From positions 971,501 to 1,035,500 of the forward strand of contig NC_092603.1 of NCBI RefSeq assembly GCF_047663525.1: a stretch of 64,000 nt of DNA, written 5' to 3'. This document shows, piece by piece, positions 1 to 11,451 of the stretch. The stretch comes from Anas platyrhynchos (taxonomy: Eukaryota > Chordata > Aves > Anseriformes > Anatidae). The position numbers and the translations under genes are program-made. A model generated the notes under the pieces. It had not been told where the DNA came from. It ran no database searches and saw only the letters and a program-made list of their open reading frames with translations. Every line of letters begins with the position of its first letter. Position 1 is the stretch's first letter.

Positions 1-108
1 GCCCCACCTCCACCTCTGGAGCTGGTCCCAAATCCCAGACGAAATGCAAGTTTTGGGGCTGGAAAACCAGCAGCCAGCACGAGAATGATGAAAACCCCGC
101 AGACTCAC

Positions 109-1410
109 AGGGGGGACGGCCGTGAGTGGTTCACCCATTTCCATGGTTGCTCCTCCCCGTCCCGTGAAAGGCCAACCCAATGCTCCGAGATGCCTTTATA
201 CCTCATTGTAAAACTCTGAAAAACAAAAAAAAGGCTTTAGGGCAGCTCTCAGGGTTTCGGGACATGCCCAGCAAGTCATCTGCAGAAACCTCCCTCCAAC
301 CAATAATCTACATTTTATGAGTCACCTGCGCCCTTTTGGTGCTTAAATTATTCAGTCTGTTACCAAAACCCGTCATCTTTGAGGCAGAGACCTACTTCAT
401 TGTTGTCTCGTTTTTTTTTTTTTTTTCTTTCTTTTTTTTTTTTTTTTCTTTTTTCCCCTTTTTCCTACAGGTCTTGCACTGGTTGGTTTTGGTGAGAAGC
501 TTGAGGAGAAGACCCAGGACTGGGAAGAAGACACTGAAATAGCAGGCAAGGAAACCGAAAGGTGGCAAAAACCTCGATGGCTTTTCTGGGGGGTCTCCAT
601 ACCAAGTCTTCCACGCTGTCGAACATGGCCAGGGAAGCACCGAGAGCTGAGCAGTTGTCCTGGCTGGACGTCCAGTTCCTCTCAGCCTCCGAAAAATAGT
701 AGCATTTTCCTCTATACCCGATCCAGTCGAACGGACACCGAGCACAGGGCTGGGGGCGAGGTTGGAAAGCGTTCACTGTCATCGATAGAGCAAAGGGGGA
801 CAAGAAATGTGGGAGGCTGGACCTTCAAAGCAGAAAACAGGCCACCAACGACGCGGGTTTGGGGAGGATTTACAAAAAGTCCTATGCCTAAACGTGCCCT
901 AAGGTACTATTCAACGTTAATACTAAAGCAGCGGCGGAAAAATGAAAGCGAAAGCATTTCTCTTGTTTCTGCGGCCTTCTTGGCTTGGCTAGACTTGTGT
1001 CAACATCTCTTGCTGCTTAGCCAGACAGCAGCCCCTTCTTTGCCAAAAAAAGCCCCATGTGGGTAAAGTCTGATGATTTTTCTTTTTTCTTTTTTTTTTA
1101 AAAGAACGATGCCACAGAGGAGATGGGTTTGGCTTTCTGGAGAAGGCTTTTTGCGCTCATCAAACTGGCCCTCACCTGGAGAGGACGCCTCCTGGCCTTG
1201 ATTTTGTCTTTGTCAGGAGCACGGGGCTGGACTTGGCCCAAGTGCAATGACCCAAAGAGTCTTTGGAGGGCACAGAGACGTTGTCTCCATGGTGAGCACT
1301 TCGACACTCACCTGCGAAAGCGATGGCGGTGACGAGCAGAACCAGGAACGCCACTGCCATGGTGACCCGGCAGGCAACGCGTGCCCCTGGCTTCATCTCC
1401 AGGCTGGAAC
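109..1410 (-). CDS. CLEC2-like C-type lectin receptor, partial (runs off left edge)
   Basis: Three exons are visible on the minus strand. The transmembrane exon is 1312..1410, lectin-domain exon 1 is 603..775 and lectin-domain exon 2 is 109..215. Each has AG/GT boundaries and the phases agree (1-1, 1-0, 0-2). The membrane exon encodes a basic flank and a hydrophobic run around MAVAFLVLLVTAIAF. Lectin exon 1 has FDWIGYRGKCYYFSEAERNW, and lectin exon 2 has MRYKGISEHWVGL followed by WKWVN, the pattern of CLEC2D-type ligands. No calcium-binding motif is seen. The third lectin exon must lie left of base 1. I could not find the cytoplasmic first exon; it should lie above 1410, and a TATA-like tract near 3400 is possible but unsupported. 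By family this should be a type II surface glycoprotein recognised by an NKR-P1-like receptor. It is the best-supported reading of this region; the exact paralogue is unknown. Confidence 0.85.
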
Positions 1411-3390
1411 CTGCAGGAGAAGAGACCTTCAGCACCTTCCTGGGAGCACCAAGGGCAAGAGCACACTGCAGGTCCAGGGAATTGAGCCCAAAAACGTGCT
1501 TTTTTTGCCTCCTTTTGCTCCAGGAGGAAGAGGAAGGGGTCAGTCTCTCCCCTACACTGGTTGTACTCACTATCATTTGGGGTGAGAAACAGCCAGAAGT
1601 TTTGAATTCTTCCCCATGAGGAATAAAATGATGGGTTTTTCCTTCTTGGATACACTTTCTTAGAAGGGGAACTTTGCCTTTTCCCCAGTTCCAGCTGCAA
1701 ACCTCTGCTCTGAAATGCCTGTGGGCATTGCACCATACCCACAAGCGATTTCGTTTGAATTTCTTGGTTCTGTGTCATCATTACAGCTCGAGGCACTTCT
1801 TTCACAACCCAAACCAAGATGCTTCGGGTCTTGCAATGCCTCGAGTCATGCTTAGCCTATGACTGGGTCTTCTGATCTAGAGCATGCTCTTATTTTAACC
1901 TCATCTCAAAGAAACATCTGTTTTCTATGAAGTTTGCCTTCCCTTCCTCCTCCTTGCACATCATCACATGAACATCTCATGCCACAAGCCCTCCTTCCCT
2001 CTCTTTTCCCTCCCCCATGCAACAGAACAGGAATCATTTCAGCCGATAATTCCGACAGCAAATATGACAACAGAAAAAGCATGGCTCAACATCAATTGGG
2101 ACATCTAGAAAGGCCCCAAATCCCCTTTCCCACCTGCTTTGGTCTACCAAGAGGATGGTGGGGATGGGAGGAAGAGTCAGGTGAACCAAAATAAGGCAGC
2201 GTTGAAGAAAGGAAGGCAAAGGTTAAATAGTATTATGCTAATTTATCTAATTCCACGTTCTTTTTTTTTTTTTTGGTATTTTCATCCTTCTTCTCTAACA
2301 ACATCTCTACCAACATCTCTTTATTTTTAAATTGAGAACCAGGGGGTGAAGACACAAAAGAAACACTGACTCACGCAAAAAAAACACTGACTTTTTAGCA
2401 AAATTCCACCTCGTGCTTGCTGAGCTAAAAAAATTTTCCCTCGAGGGAAGTGCTAGAAAACTGAAGACTCAGTATTTCTTACCACCCCCTTACATCAGCT
2501 TGATTTCGTTCTCAGATTATAGAAGGCAGAAGAAAGCCTTGTTCGGGCAAGTGCTCTGCAGTTACCTCCCCGCTGGCTTCTTTCCGTGCCCAAAAAGCCA
2601 GGATATTCCCTCATTTCCTTCATCTCAGGATATACAGGTGGGGTGGCGATGGGGGACCTGAAAACCAGAAGATTTCACCCATCAGAAGCTGTGACCCACC
2701 CAGGGATGTGTTTTTTGGGGGGGCTCTCTCCATCTGATTCTCAAACCGTGGTCGTCTTCGAGGTCCATCCAAGCTCAAGCCAAACTCATTGCAACCATTC
2801 GAAGAAAAATGTGATTTCCTCAGTACCTTTACACCTCAGCCTTCCTGGGAATGGGTGAAGGCTTTGCCAAAGAAAGAATTTTGTTCCATTCAGCACCAAA
2901 ATCAATTCCCCGCCCACCCACTGCCAACCGGGGCACCATCAGAGCAGCAATCCTGGATTTTTCCCCCTGCAATTGATTCTCCCCCACTTGATTTTGCCCC
3001 CCTTGAACTTGATTTCCCCTCCTTTACAACTGTTTTTTTTTTTTTTTCACTACAATTCATTTTTTCCACCCTGCAACTCATTTTTTTCCCCTTGCAACTC
3101 ATTCTCCCCCCACTTCCAAGCCCGAACCACCCCCAGCCCCAGTACCTGTGTCCTGCCGGTGTGGGAGCACTGGACTCTCCTGCTGGGTGAAGTGCGAAGC
3201 CTTGTGTCAAATAAAACTTTTTTTTTTCCTTTTTTTTTTTTTTCTTTTTTTTTCTGGGGGATTTTCCAGAGGATCCAGCTGGGGAAGGAGCCATGCAGCT
3301 GGTGGGGAGATGCCCACGAGCCCCAGTTGAGCAGGAAGCAGCTGCTCCCCTGGCCCCCCCTCCAGCTCTGCTCTCACCACCTTCACTCCA
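1411..3390. other. Region upstream of the left CLEC2-like gene, no gene recognised
   Basis: No lectin exon, retroelement or RNA gene is recognised here. The cytoplasmic first exon of the gene at 109-1410 may be hidden in this interval. Bases 2960-3260 are a pyrimidine-rich, T-run-rich stretch with a repeated phrase of the form tttttcccc-ctgcaactca. Long ORFs here come from those homopolymers and were not accepted. Confidence 0.5.
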
Positions 3391-3394
3391 TGGG

Positions 3395-4610
3395 AGTTGC
3401 TATAAATATATATGTATATATTTTTTTATATAGTATTTATTTATATATAGTATATATTTTTATATATATAATATATATATTATATATACTATATATACTA
3501 TATATATTATTATTATTATATTATATATATATGCTATATATTTATATAGTATTTTAATCATAGAATTACTATATATACTTAATTTACAGAATTTAATATA
3601 TATGTAGTTTTATATATACATGTATATGTAGTAATTTATATAATGTAGTATTTTTCTCTATATATACTATTTCTCCCTATATAATATGTAGTATTCTATA
3701 TATATAGTATTTATATATACACATAGCATTTATATAAATACATAGAATTTTTCTCTCTATATATGTAGTTTCTATATATACTATTTTAATCTGAGAATTA
3801 ATATATGTATTCAATTCATAGAATTTAATATATATAGGTAGTGTTTTTATATGTATATGTAGTATTATTTTTCTATATGCAGTATTTTTCTATATATACG
3901 TGTAGTATTTCTATATATACATGTAGTATTTCTATATACACGTATATACAAACATACATATATAGTAATATAGTATATATGCATACTAGGGGTAATTAAT
4001 AGGATTTTTTAGGTAAATTGCAGGAAACTTGCATATTTCCTAGTAGTAACTTATAGGAAATACATGTGCACTCAATATGTATGCACCATATACATATTAT
4101 ACATATGTAGTATACATGTATAATATATACATGTAGTGCATATATATACACACTGCATACATACTATATGCATACTACATAGATGTAGTAACATATAGAA
4201 ATGTATGAAATAAATACAGTATAAGCAGTATATATGCAGGGTGTATATACTGCATACTATATATTCTCTCTATGTTGTATGTATGCGGTATGTTTTATAT
4301 ATGTGTATGCTTATATTTATATAAATATATATTATATAAATACATATATTATAAATTATATACATGTAAAATATGATATATATAATGCAAATTATATATA
4401 TCATATAAATTATATATATAAGCATAGCCATATGATATATTTATAAGAATAAACACATATATTCGTATCTATGTATTTATATATTTATATATATTTATTT
4501 ACATATTTATATATATTTCTTTACTTTTAAATGTTTATATACTTACATATAATTTTATCTTACATATTCATATTTATTTGCAAATATGCATGCAGTTTGG
4601 ATAGAGGTAC
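3395..4610. repeat. AT-rich block of degenerate TATA/TATG satellite-like sequence
   Basis: About 1.2 kb consists almost wholly of interrupted TA, TATG and TATTTATA runs, with recurring phrases such as gtagtatttctatatata. It looks like a decayed and expanded microsatellite. No counterpart lies before units 2 and 3, so it sits outside the duplicated segment, just left of its breakpoint. Confidence 0.8.
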
Positions 4611-4839
4611 TGCCTGTATAGATAATGTATGAGCCCTAGGAGTGGCTTGGGGTGTTGTCCTTGGACCGTTGCTGGTTTCTATTTTCCCTCAAACTCTCTC
4701 ACAAGCTGACTTGTTCTAACAAAGCCTGCCTGGGCTGTGCCCTCTCTCCTTAATGCCTCTGATCATATGCAAATATATGCAAAAATCCCAAAGAATGGGA
4801 TTGCCAGGCAAATGTGCGCAAGGGAAGAACTGCAAAGAA

Positions 4840-5035
4840 AAAGGTGAAATTAAGCTGTCAAAAAGAGGTGGATTTGTGATTAAGCTATTCCCCCCAAAGG
4901 TGTTGCAATTAAGCAATCGGAAAATGGGTGCTTCAGAAACTAAACTATTCAAAAAAAGGTGTTTCTCCAATCAAGCAATCAAAAAGGAGGTTCTTGCAAT
5001 CAAGCTATCCAAAATAAGTCTTGCAATTCAGTTAC
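4840..5035. repeat. Degenerate short tandem repeat, unit about 30-35 bp
   Basis: About five imperfect copies share the phrase aattaagctatc followed by an A-run and ggtg. They lead directly into the left edge of tandem unit 1. Single decayed remnants (ctatccaaa...cttgcaatt) lie at the same place before unit 2 (about 32338) and unit 3 (about 63457). Confidence 0.55.
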
Positions 5036-5642
5036 ATGTATGCAGGTATTTAAACCAAAAACCAAAAAACACACTTAAAAAAAAATATTTTATTTTTATT
5101 TTTAAACTTTTGTTTTGTTTTGCAAGCTATGGTCACTATGGACTCAGGGCCAATGTGCGGCCTTTGATGTTGTGTTTTTTTTAGCACTGCAGGAAGAGAA
5201 ATGCAGAAGTGGGCTGTGGGCCAGCCTGTGCTCACCGCAGAAAATTTCCATGAGGTCAATGAGAGCTGAAGGCAGAGCAGCAACGAACAGCAAATTGGAC
5301 TGGTGGTGCTTTTTCCCCAGTCCTAGGAAGTGCCAGCTGCTCCATGTAGTGGAGGCTAAGTCAAGTTGGCATGAGAAAATTAAATTAAACATCAAGATTT
5401 AAATTTGCTGCAGAAAATAAGCAAGGAAAAAAAAACCCTCTTTGCCTCTTCTGGTGCAAAAGTTACAGGATAAATTATGTGACATGGAAGAAAAAGCAAC
5501 AAATTATGATCAAAACCATCCCCTTCCAGCTTTTGGGTTACACGCAACCGATGCCCAAGCCGTATTCCAGGGAAGACACACCAAATACCACCTTTCTCCT
5601 CCTTCCCCAACTATCTGCTGCTACACGTTGGCCTGCCCCCAT

Positions 5643-5644
<2 letters not shown>

Positions 5645-5673
<29 letters not shown>

Positions 5674-5674
5674 A
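5645..5674. repeat. (AAAT)n microsatellite
   Basis: About seven tandem AAAT units lie upstream of the first receptor of unit 1. At the same place in unit 2 (33031-33100) there is a pure TA dinucleotide run instead. Confidence 0.9.
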
Positions 5675-5859
5675 TTGAAGGGCTTTTATTTTGTCTTTTG
5701 TCACCGCTCTGCCCTCTTGGCAGCTCAGTACCACAGTGCTTGCTGCGGACGCTAAAGCCAAAAGGTGTTTCTGCACCTCCAGAGGTGCGACCTCCTCCTG
5801 CCAGACTTCGATTGAAGGGAAAAGGCTGTAGGATATGTCTAGATATCTACCTATCTATC

Positions 5860-5867
5860 TATAAAAA
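5860..5867 (+). promoter_or_regulatory. TATA-like element of the unit 1 NKR-P1-like gene
   Basis: TATAAAAA lies about 140 bases upstream of the ATG at 6007 and is retained at 33442-33449 in unit 2. It runs into a long poly-A tract, so it could be simple sequence rather than a promoter. Confidence 0.3.
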
Positions 5868-6006
5868 AAAAAAAAAAAAAAAAAAAAAGACTAAAAAAAG
5901 CCATTTCCTGGCGCTGGACGCAGGCGCAAGAAGGTTGGTCATTACGAAAACGTTGCCCAGGGACTTTGTCGCCCCTGGGACGCTTCTGCAGGCGGGCGAG
6001 CTGACC

Positions 6007-9000
6007 ATGGCTGGGGAGATTATTTACGCTGATTTAAGGCAACCCGGAGGGGGCTCTTCACCTGCTGAGAGGTGTCAGAGTAAGTGTGATTTTGGGTGGT
6101 GGGCGCTCACGGCGAGCTCCAGGAAGAGCTGGCGTTTGGGTCCGCTTGCGTCTTGGCCAAGAAAAACGGCCAAGCGCCAGTTGGGTTGCGGGGTTGATCC
6201 CGGTTTGTGCGGGCAAAGAAAGGAAGGAAGGAAAGAAGGAAGGACGGGGGAGAAGGAAGCTTGCAAAAAGCAAGAGCTTGAACAATTTCACTGCTTTGGC
6301 TGCTCTCCCTGCAGCAAAAACCAGCCCCAACGCAAGCCGTTGGAAGTCAAAGCTTGGCAAAACACGCCCAGGACCCTGGTGGAGAGGAGGTGTGGAGGGA
6401 CCCGAGTCCCACCAGCTGCCATCTGCTCTAAATGAGGTCAATTTCCCAAGAGTTTGGGTCTTTCCCCCCTGCTCTTGAGGACCCCCACTGCCTCCCAGAG
6501 CACTCGGAGGTGATGGCCTCGCTTCTGAGCCCAACCTCGGCACCAAGCCTCCAACAGGAGCAAAGCCCACCACCGGGACTCCTTCCCCACTGGGACCCAC
6601 TGGTGCAACTGGGAAGCCGCAGCCCAGCTGCTCCCCATCCCCTCCAAGCTCCTGGAGGCTTTGCTCCAGCCAAAGCTGCACCACGGCGAGCAGCGGGACC
6701 CATGCGAGGAGGGTTCTGGGGTGGGAAATGCAAAGAGAAGGTTGCCATAATTGGTTTTTCACTTGTTTTTTTTTGTTTTTGTGGAGGTAGCAAAGCGTCT
6801 GTTGAGTTCTGCTCAGAGGGGCTCTATTTTATTTTATTTATTTTATTTTATTTTATTTTATTTTATTTTATTTTATTTTATTTTATTTTATTTTATTTTA
6901 TTTTATTTTATTTTATTTTATTTTATTTTATTTTATTTTATTTTATTTTTTTTATTTTTTTTTATTTTATTATGATGTGATATGATATTAATTTATTTTA
7001 TTGATTCATTTCATTTCATTTCATTTCATTTCATTTCATTGTATTTTCATTTCATTGTATTTTCATTTTAATTTACAAGAAAGCACTTTCTGAACAAAAC
7101 CACGGACTCTTTCAGCTCCTGCCGTGTGCCCACGGTGGCACGGAGTCCTTCTGAAGCTGAGCGGGCTGGGCTGCCTGGTGCTGCTGGTGCTGGTGGTGCT
7201 GGTGGCGGTGCTCAGTGTGCAGGGTGAGTAAAACCCACTTGAAAACAAGTCAAAAACCCAAGCGAGCACAAGGGAAATTGCACTTTTTATTTATTTTTTT
7301 TATTATTTTTTATTTTTCTCACAAAGGGGAGGTCAGGGTTTTATCCCAGGAACTGGGACAGTGATACTGTTTGGGTGGGGACGATTTTGCCCCATGTGGA
7401 CACGAGTAAATCCCCTCTCAAAACAAACACACAAACACAAAACCAAAAAAAAAATAAAAATAAGGCAACAACAACCAAAAAAAGGGCAACATTTCTACGC
7501 TATTGCAAAAGTTGTGTTATAACCAGAAAAGGCGCTTGCAAAATAGCTCGGGGAACCCAACTCAGCCCTGCTCGGTTTTCACAATGTTGCCCCCAAACAG
7601 CCTCAATCTCACCCCAAAATTTTATCTCTAAGTTTTTCAGAAGGCGCCGACACCTCCCAACGCTCTGCAGAACAAGAGCGAGGCCGGGGGAAGGAGCAGG
7701 ACAGAGGTGTGCGCGATTTCCTCCCTGCAGCGCTACTTCTGCCGCTGGAACGGCTCCGCAGGTAACCCCTTCCCCAGGGGGGTCCCTGGGGTGCAGTGGA
7801 TGTCCCCGGGGGGCTACAAGCCCAGCTCGGTGTCGATGAGCATGGCGAGGAAGAGCTCGTTTTGCTGATCATCTCCATCCTCTGTGGGCCTCCGGGAGGA
7901 GGAGGCACCTCTCCACCTTCACCGTGTTCACCCCACCATGTCCTCCTTGTGGTGGATGGGTGGGGAAAGCTGGCAGGAAAAATTTGGGAGAGGAGAGAGC
8001 TCCCTCCCCAGTGCTTCTTGGCTGGTTTAAGCGAGACCTCGAACACTTTTTGGGGTGTCTCACGGATCCGTCTCCTCTCCAGGCCACGGGGGCTGCAAGC
8101 TGTGCCCCCAGTCTTGGCAGCTTTCGGGAGACCAGTGCTACCAGGTTTCCAAATCAACTGGGAATTGGACGGAAGGCAAAAAAGACTGCGACAGTCGGGG
8201 GTCCCATCTGGCCGTGTTCCGAAACACCACCGATATGGTAAGTGCAGAGTGTAAAAGGCTTGAAAAGGACCCAAAAGTCCTGGGTTTTGGTGGGTAGAGG
8301 GGCAAAAAACTGCCTTGAAGCTTCTGGTTGGCGGCACGAGGCTTGGTAGCTCCAAGCCATTTCGTACTAAGGAGGGAACAGGGCTGAATCAGCACCAAAA
8401 GGGCTTTGGAGGACTCTTCCCACCTTTGGCATGGGAAGAAGGAGGGACACGGAGCTCAGGGGGAGCCTCTGGTGTCTCGGGCTCTGAATTTAAGCAATTT
8501 CCTCCCACTGAGTGAGGCAGCACCCAAGGCACGGGGTGGTGTTTAGGGCCCATCTCTTTGAGGATGAACCAAATGGGTTCAAAAAGCCAGCTTTGCACCC
8601 CAATGAGCCTCTTGCTGAAGGCCCCTGGAAGCCAACACTCCTCTGCCATTCACCAGGAGCACTTAAGTGAGATCATTCGCCAGGAAGAGCTAACGGTGTG
8701 GATTGGATTAAAGGCATCCAACAACACATGGAAATGGGTGGACAACTCCTCCTTCGATGCCACCATGTGAGTACAGCTGCAACCTGCGGTGTGCGGAGCA
8801 GCTTTGCTCCACTTCTGCCCCAATATCTTCAATATTTGGTATCTGTGACAGCTTTTTAAAGCCCCCGAATGGCTTTACAGCCCAATAGTTGGCTGTACAA
8901 AGCACTATAACACAACATCTAATCACGCCTACGCAGCCAACATGGTTTTAATGCCCTGGGCATGCTCCAGTGGAGGAAGGAGCCAGATGGTAGTGCAAGC

Positions 9001-9342
9001 ACAGCAATCTGCATGCGCATCTGGGCAAGCCCGCAGCAAGAAGCCACCTGGAGCCCAGTGAGACAGGCTGGGGGAGAAGCTCCCGTTGCCCCCTCTCCCA
9101 AGAGCAAAAGGAGCTGCTTTTGGGTGCTGACGGTTTTGGTTTGCAGGTTCGGTTCCCTTCAGAGTGTGGAGAACGTCTGCGCAACATTGAAAGACAAGAA
9201 GCTGGAGGTCGATGGCTGTGAGAGCAGCCAGAAGTGGGTTTGCCAGACAGAACCCTTCCATCTCCTTTCAAAGACTGCAGGAGACAGAGAGTTGTGCAGT
9301 GCCTGCCCTGAAAAGCCCATCCTGCAGGACGCTTGCTGCTAA
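6007..9342 (+). CDS. NKR-P1/B-NK-like inhibitory C-type lectin receptor (unit 1), six exons
   Basis: Exons 6007..6079, 7116..7223, 7633..7761, 8083..8237, 8657..8766 and 9147..9342 have AG/GT sites and matching phases. They give 771 coding bases and a 256-residue type II membrane protein. The tail (1-24) carries IIYADL, an ITIM with Tyr7. The membrane segment is about residues 39-60 (leucine/valine-rich). The stalk (61-103) has NKS and NGS glycosylation sites. The lectin domain starts near 104 with CKLC, then QCYQVSKSTGNW, TVWIGLK, WKWVD and QKWVCQ. No calcium-ligand motif is present. After the last domain cysteine there are about 30 extra residues with four cysteines, ending in Cys-Cys. The family transmits inhibitory signals through SHP phosphatases and binds CLEC2-type ligands. 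A CLEC2-like gene converges from the right 576 bp away. The exon 3 acceptor at 7632 was chosen because it alone keeps frame. Confidence 0.9.
6825..6947. repeat. (TTTTA)n microsatellite in intron 1
   Basis: More than twenty near-perfect TTTTA units occur in unit 1, followed by T-rich sequence. The matching place in unit 2 (about 34436-34460) has only two or three imperfect units, so the array changed length after duplication. Long phenylalanine-rich ORFs here are artefacts of the repeat. Confidence 0.95.
7006..7065. repeat. (CATTT)n microsatellite in intron 1
   Basis: CATTT units interrupted by cattgtattt lie just upstream of the transmembrane exon of the first receptor. The array is shorter in unit 2 (about 34497-34516). 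Confidence 0.85.
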
Positions 9343-9459
9343 TATTTAGGGTGAAACCAACCCTCCTTGTTACAGCTCTGCAAGGAATTTCAGTGTTGGA
9401 ACCCAACCAAGCACAGCCAAGAGTATTAGTGTAGGCTCTGCTTCAATTAGCTTCCAATT

Positions 9460-9476
9460 TTTATTTTTTTATTAAA
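9460..9476. terminator. Overlapping candidate poly(A) signals for two convergent genes
   Basis: ATTAAA on plus (9471-9476) could end the receptor gene whose stop is at 9342. TTTATT on plus (9460-9465, again 9468-9473) reads AATAAA on minus and could end the CLEC2-like gene whose stop is at 9919. The intergenic 9343-9918 holds nothing else recognisable. If both signals are used, the two 3' UTRs would overlap or abut. Confidence 0.4.
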
Positions 9477-9918
9477 AAATCCATCCAGATACACACATCC
9501 AGACATTATCTGTTCCAATCGTTCCTTCTCATCCTTCCAATATGTACAGTGAAGTATAACAGCATAATAGCATAAGTCCATCTGTTCCAATCATTCCTTA
9601 TCCTCCTTCCAACCGGTAGTGTGAAGTATAATAGCATAATAGCATAATTCCATAGCACTTCAGATCCACAGGTTTCAAATTCATTATTTCAAACATAACT
9701 TTCGCAAATGTAGAAAAAAATAAAACACTGTTTTCTGCTGTAGAAGCAGAGAAAGAAAAAGGAATGTCGCTTACTTCAGTACAAAAGATTGACAGAGTCT
9801 GCACGAATCTGAGCAGAAAGGAAACTCCGCAATACTGTTGTGGCAAAGAAGCAGACCTAAATAAGAATTACCATTTTTTCTGTCACTATCATGAGTTTTA
9901 TGTTTATGGCATCTTTTA

Positions 9919-11434
9919 CTAAGGGTAAATCTTTTGCCTCCAGAGGACGTAGTTGTTGGGCCTGCTGCAGATCCAGTATTTCTCCGTGTTGCAGAGGGCT
10001 GAGCTGATCTTCTCCTGGTTTATGTACGCACAAGGGCCACCTCCCCGCACCTCAAACCTGCAATGCAGACACACCCAGGAGTGAGCAGAAAAGAAAGTAG
10101 GAAAACTACCCTAAAAAGGGGAAGAAAAGTTGGGGTTTCCTCTCCTGGGAAGGTCAGAAGGGGCATTGTTCAAGGTTTAATAGGGGTTCAGAGCGCAGCA
10201 TCCTTGGTCCGCACCAAACCTCCTGGGGAAAACCAGCAGTGCGGTGGCAGGAGAAGGTCCCAGTCCCAAAAGAGGCCATCCCAGACCCTATAAGAACTCC
10301 TGCCCTAATTGCCAACCCAAAGCACCCAACCCCAACAGGCGGAGGGACTGACCAGTTGTTGAAGGCTGCGCCGTTGGTCCACCTCCACTGGCTGTTGTCT
10401 TCGTCGTGCAGCCCGAACCAGTGGTTTGCTTGGCCCTTGAAGCGCTTGATGAAAGCCTTTATCGAAAAAAGAAAAAAAAAAAAAAAAAGGGTTTAGGTGA
10501 TCCTGTCTTCCTAAAATACAACTCAGCCAGCAATAGGAACCCTGCAATAGGAAGGTGATTTGATTTGAGATATGTGAATATTCTTCAGTTTCACAGAAAA
10601 AGGAAGCCCCTTGAGGGCAAAGCTCAGGACAGCACCCATCTGGACGTAGGGAGGGAGTTTTTGAGAAAATAATGTAAAATTGCTCACTCCCCAGCCCAGG
10701 CTGTTGCTTTCCCCAGGGCATCTTCTCCTGGCTTTGGCAGTGGGTGAAATTTGGGGGAAAATGGGATTTTGGTCTAGTCCCACACATTTTCCACACCAGA
10801 GCTGGCATTGGGGCTCGTGCCCAGTTCTCACCAGTTCCTCCAGGCTGTCTATGGAGGTCAGGGAGGCTTCCATGGCCTTGCAGTTCTCCAAGCTGGTTTT
10901 CCAGTTGCTTTCATTCTTAGAGAAATAGTAGCACTTGCTTTGGAAGCCGATCCACATGGCTGGACACACGTGGGAGAATTGGGGATGTGATGAGTGAGAC
11001 TGCTGCTGCACAACTGTAAAAGGAGAAAACCAAGCAGGTGAGATGCATGGACAGCCACAAAAAAAAAAAAAAAAAAAAAAAAAAAAAGCATTTCTTTAAT
11101 TATATGTGTTCCCCTCCAGCAAGTGTAGGGGGTTTGGGATGCAGCAAGATTGGGCACCCGCTTGGAAAGGCTGAGTAGAGCCTGGTTGAGGGGACAAAAG
11201 CGGGTGCAGCATGAAGCAAGCTCAGTGCTATGCTTGGGGGCTTCTCATCCTGCTGGGAAAACCCTGGAATTCCCCACTCCATCCCTGAAACAGGTCCCTG
11301 GCCAATCTCCCTGCTGTGGGGATGTTCCAGTGGGACTCACCAACCAAGGCCACCAGCAGAGAGAGGACAAGGACACTCAGCACCACACACAGCGGAGCCA
11401 GGAGCTGTTGTACACGACGACATTTCTTTTCCAT
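9919..11434 (-). CDS. CLEC2/B-lec-like C-type lectin (unit 1), four coding exons
   Basis: Coding exons on minus are 11341..11434, 10832..11013, 10353..10456 and 9919..10057, totalling 519 bases for a 172-residue protein. The start used is the ATG of MEKKCRRVQQ. The frame is open upstream to an AG at 11452, so a separate cytoplasmic exon further up is possible. After about eight tail residues a hydrophobic membrane segment (about 11-33) follows, then a very short stalk and a lectin domain from Cys48. Visible motifs are WIGFQSKCYYFSKNESNW, HWFGLHD, WRWTNG, GGPCAYIN and YWICSR. The layout matches CLEC2D-type ligands: no ITIM, no ITAM and no calcium-binding residues. The gene is convergent with the NKR-P1-like receptor, the usual linked receptor/ligand arrangement. 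The paralogue name is uncertain. Confidence 0.87.
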
Positions 11435-11451
11435 CCCATGGGGGCTGGAGT

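Noticed and set aside
392-745. Lysine-rich and other ORFs overlapping the left lectin exon
   Set aside because: They run through the intron and a poly-T tract; the real exon ends at the GT donor at 601-602.
2902-3294. Minus-strand ORF beginning MAPSPAGSSGK as the first exon of the left CLEC2-like gene
   Set aside because: It enters a poly-lysine run from poly-T, with no phase-1 donor matching the transmembrane exon.
3395-4610. CRISPR-like or satellite array with regular spacing
   Set aside because: No regular repeat/spacer structure, only interrupted TA-rich simple sequence; the genome is avian.
6432-6980. 182-codon ORF ending in a phenylalanine/leucine repeat
   Set aside because: It is the translation of the TTTTA microsatellite inside intron 1.
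7641-7761. Stalk exon starting after the AG at 7640
   Set aside because: That acceptor gives a phase that cannot join both the membrane exon and the lectin exon; the AG at 7631-7632 keeps frame on both sides.
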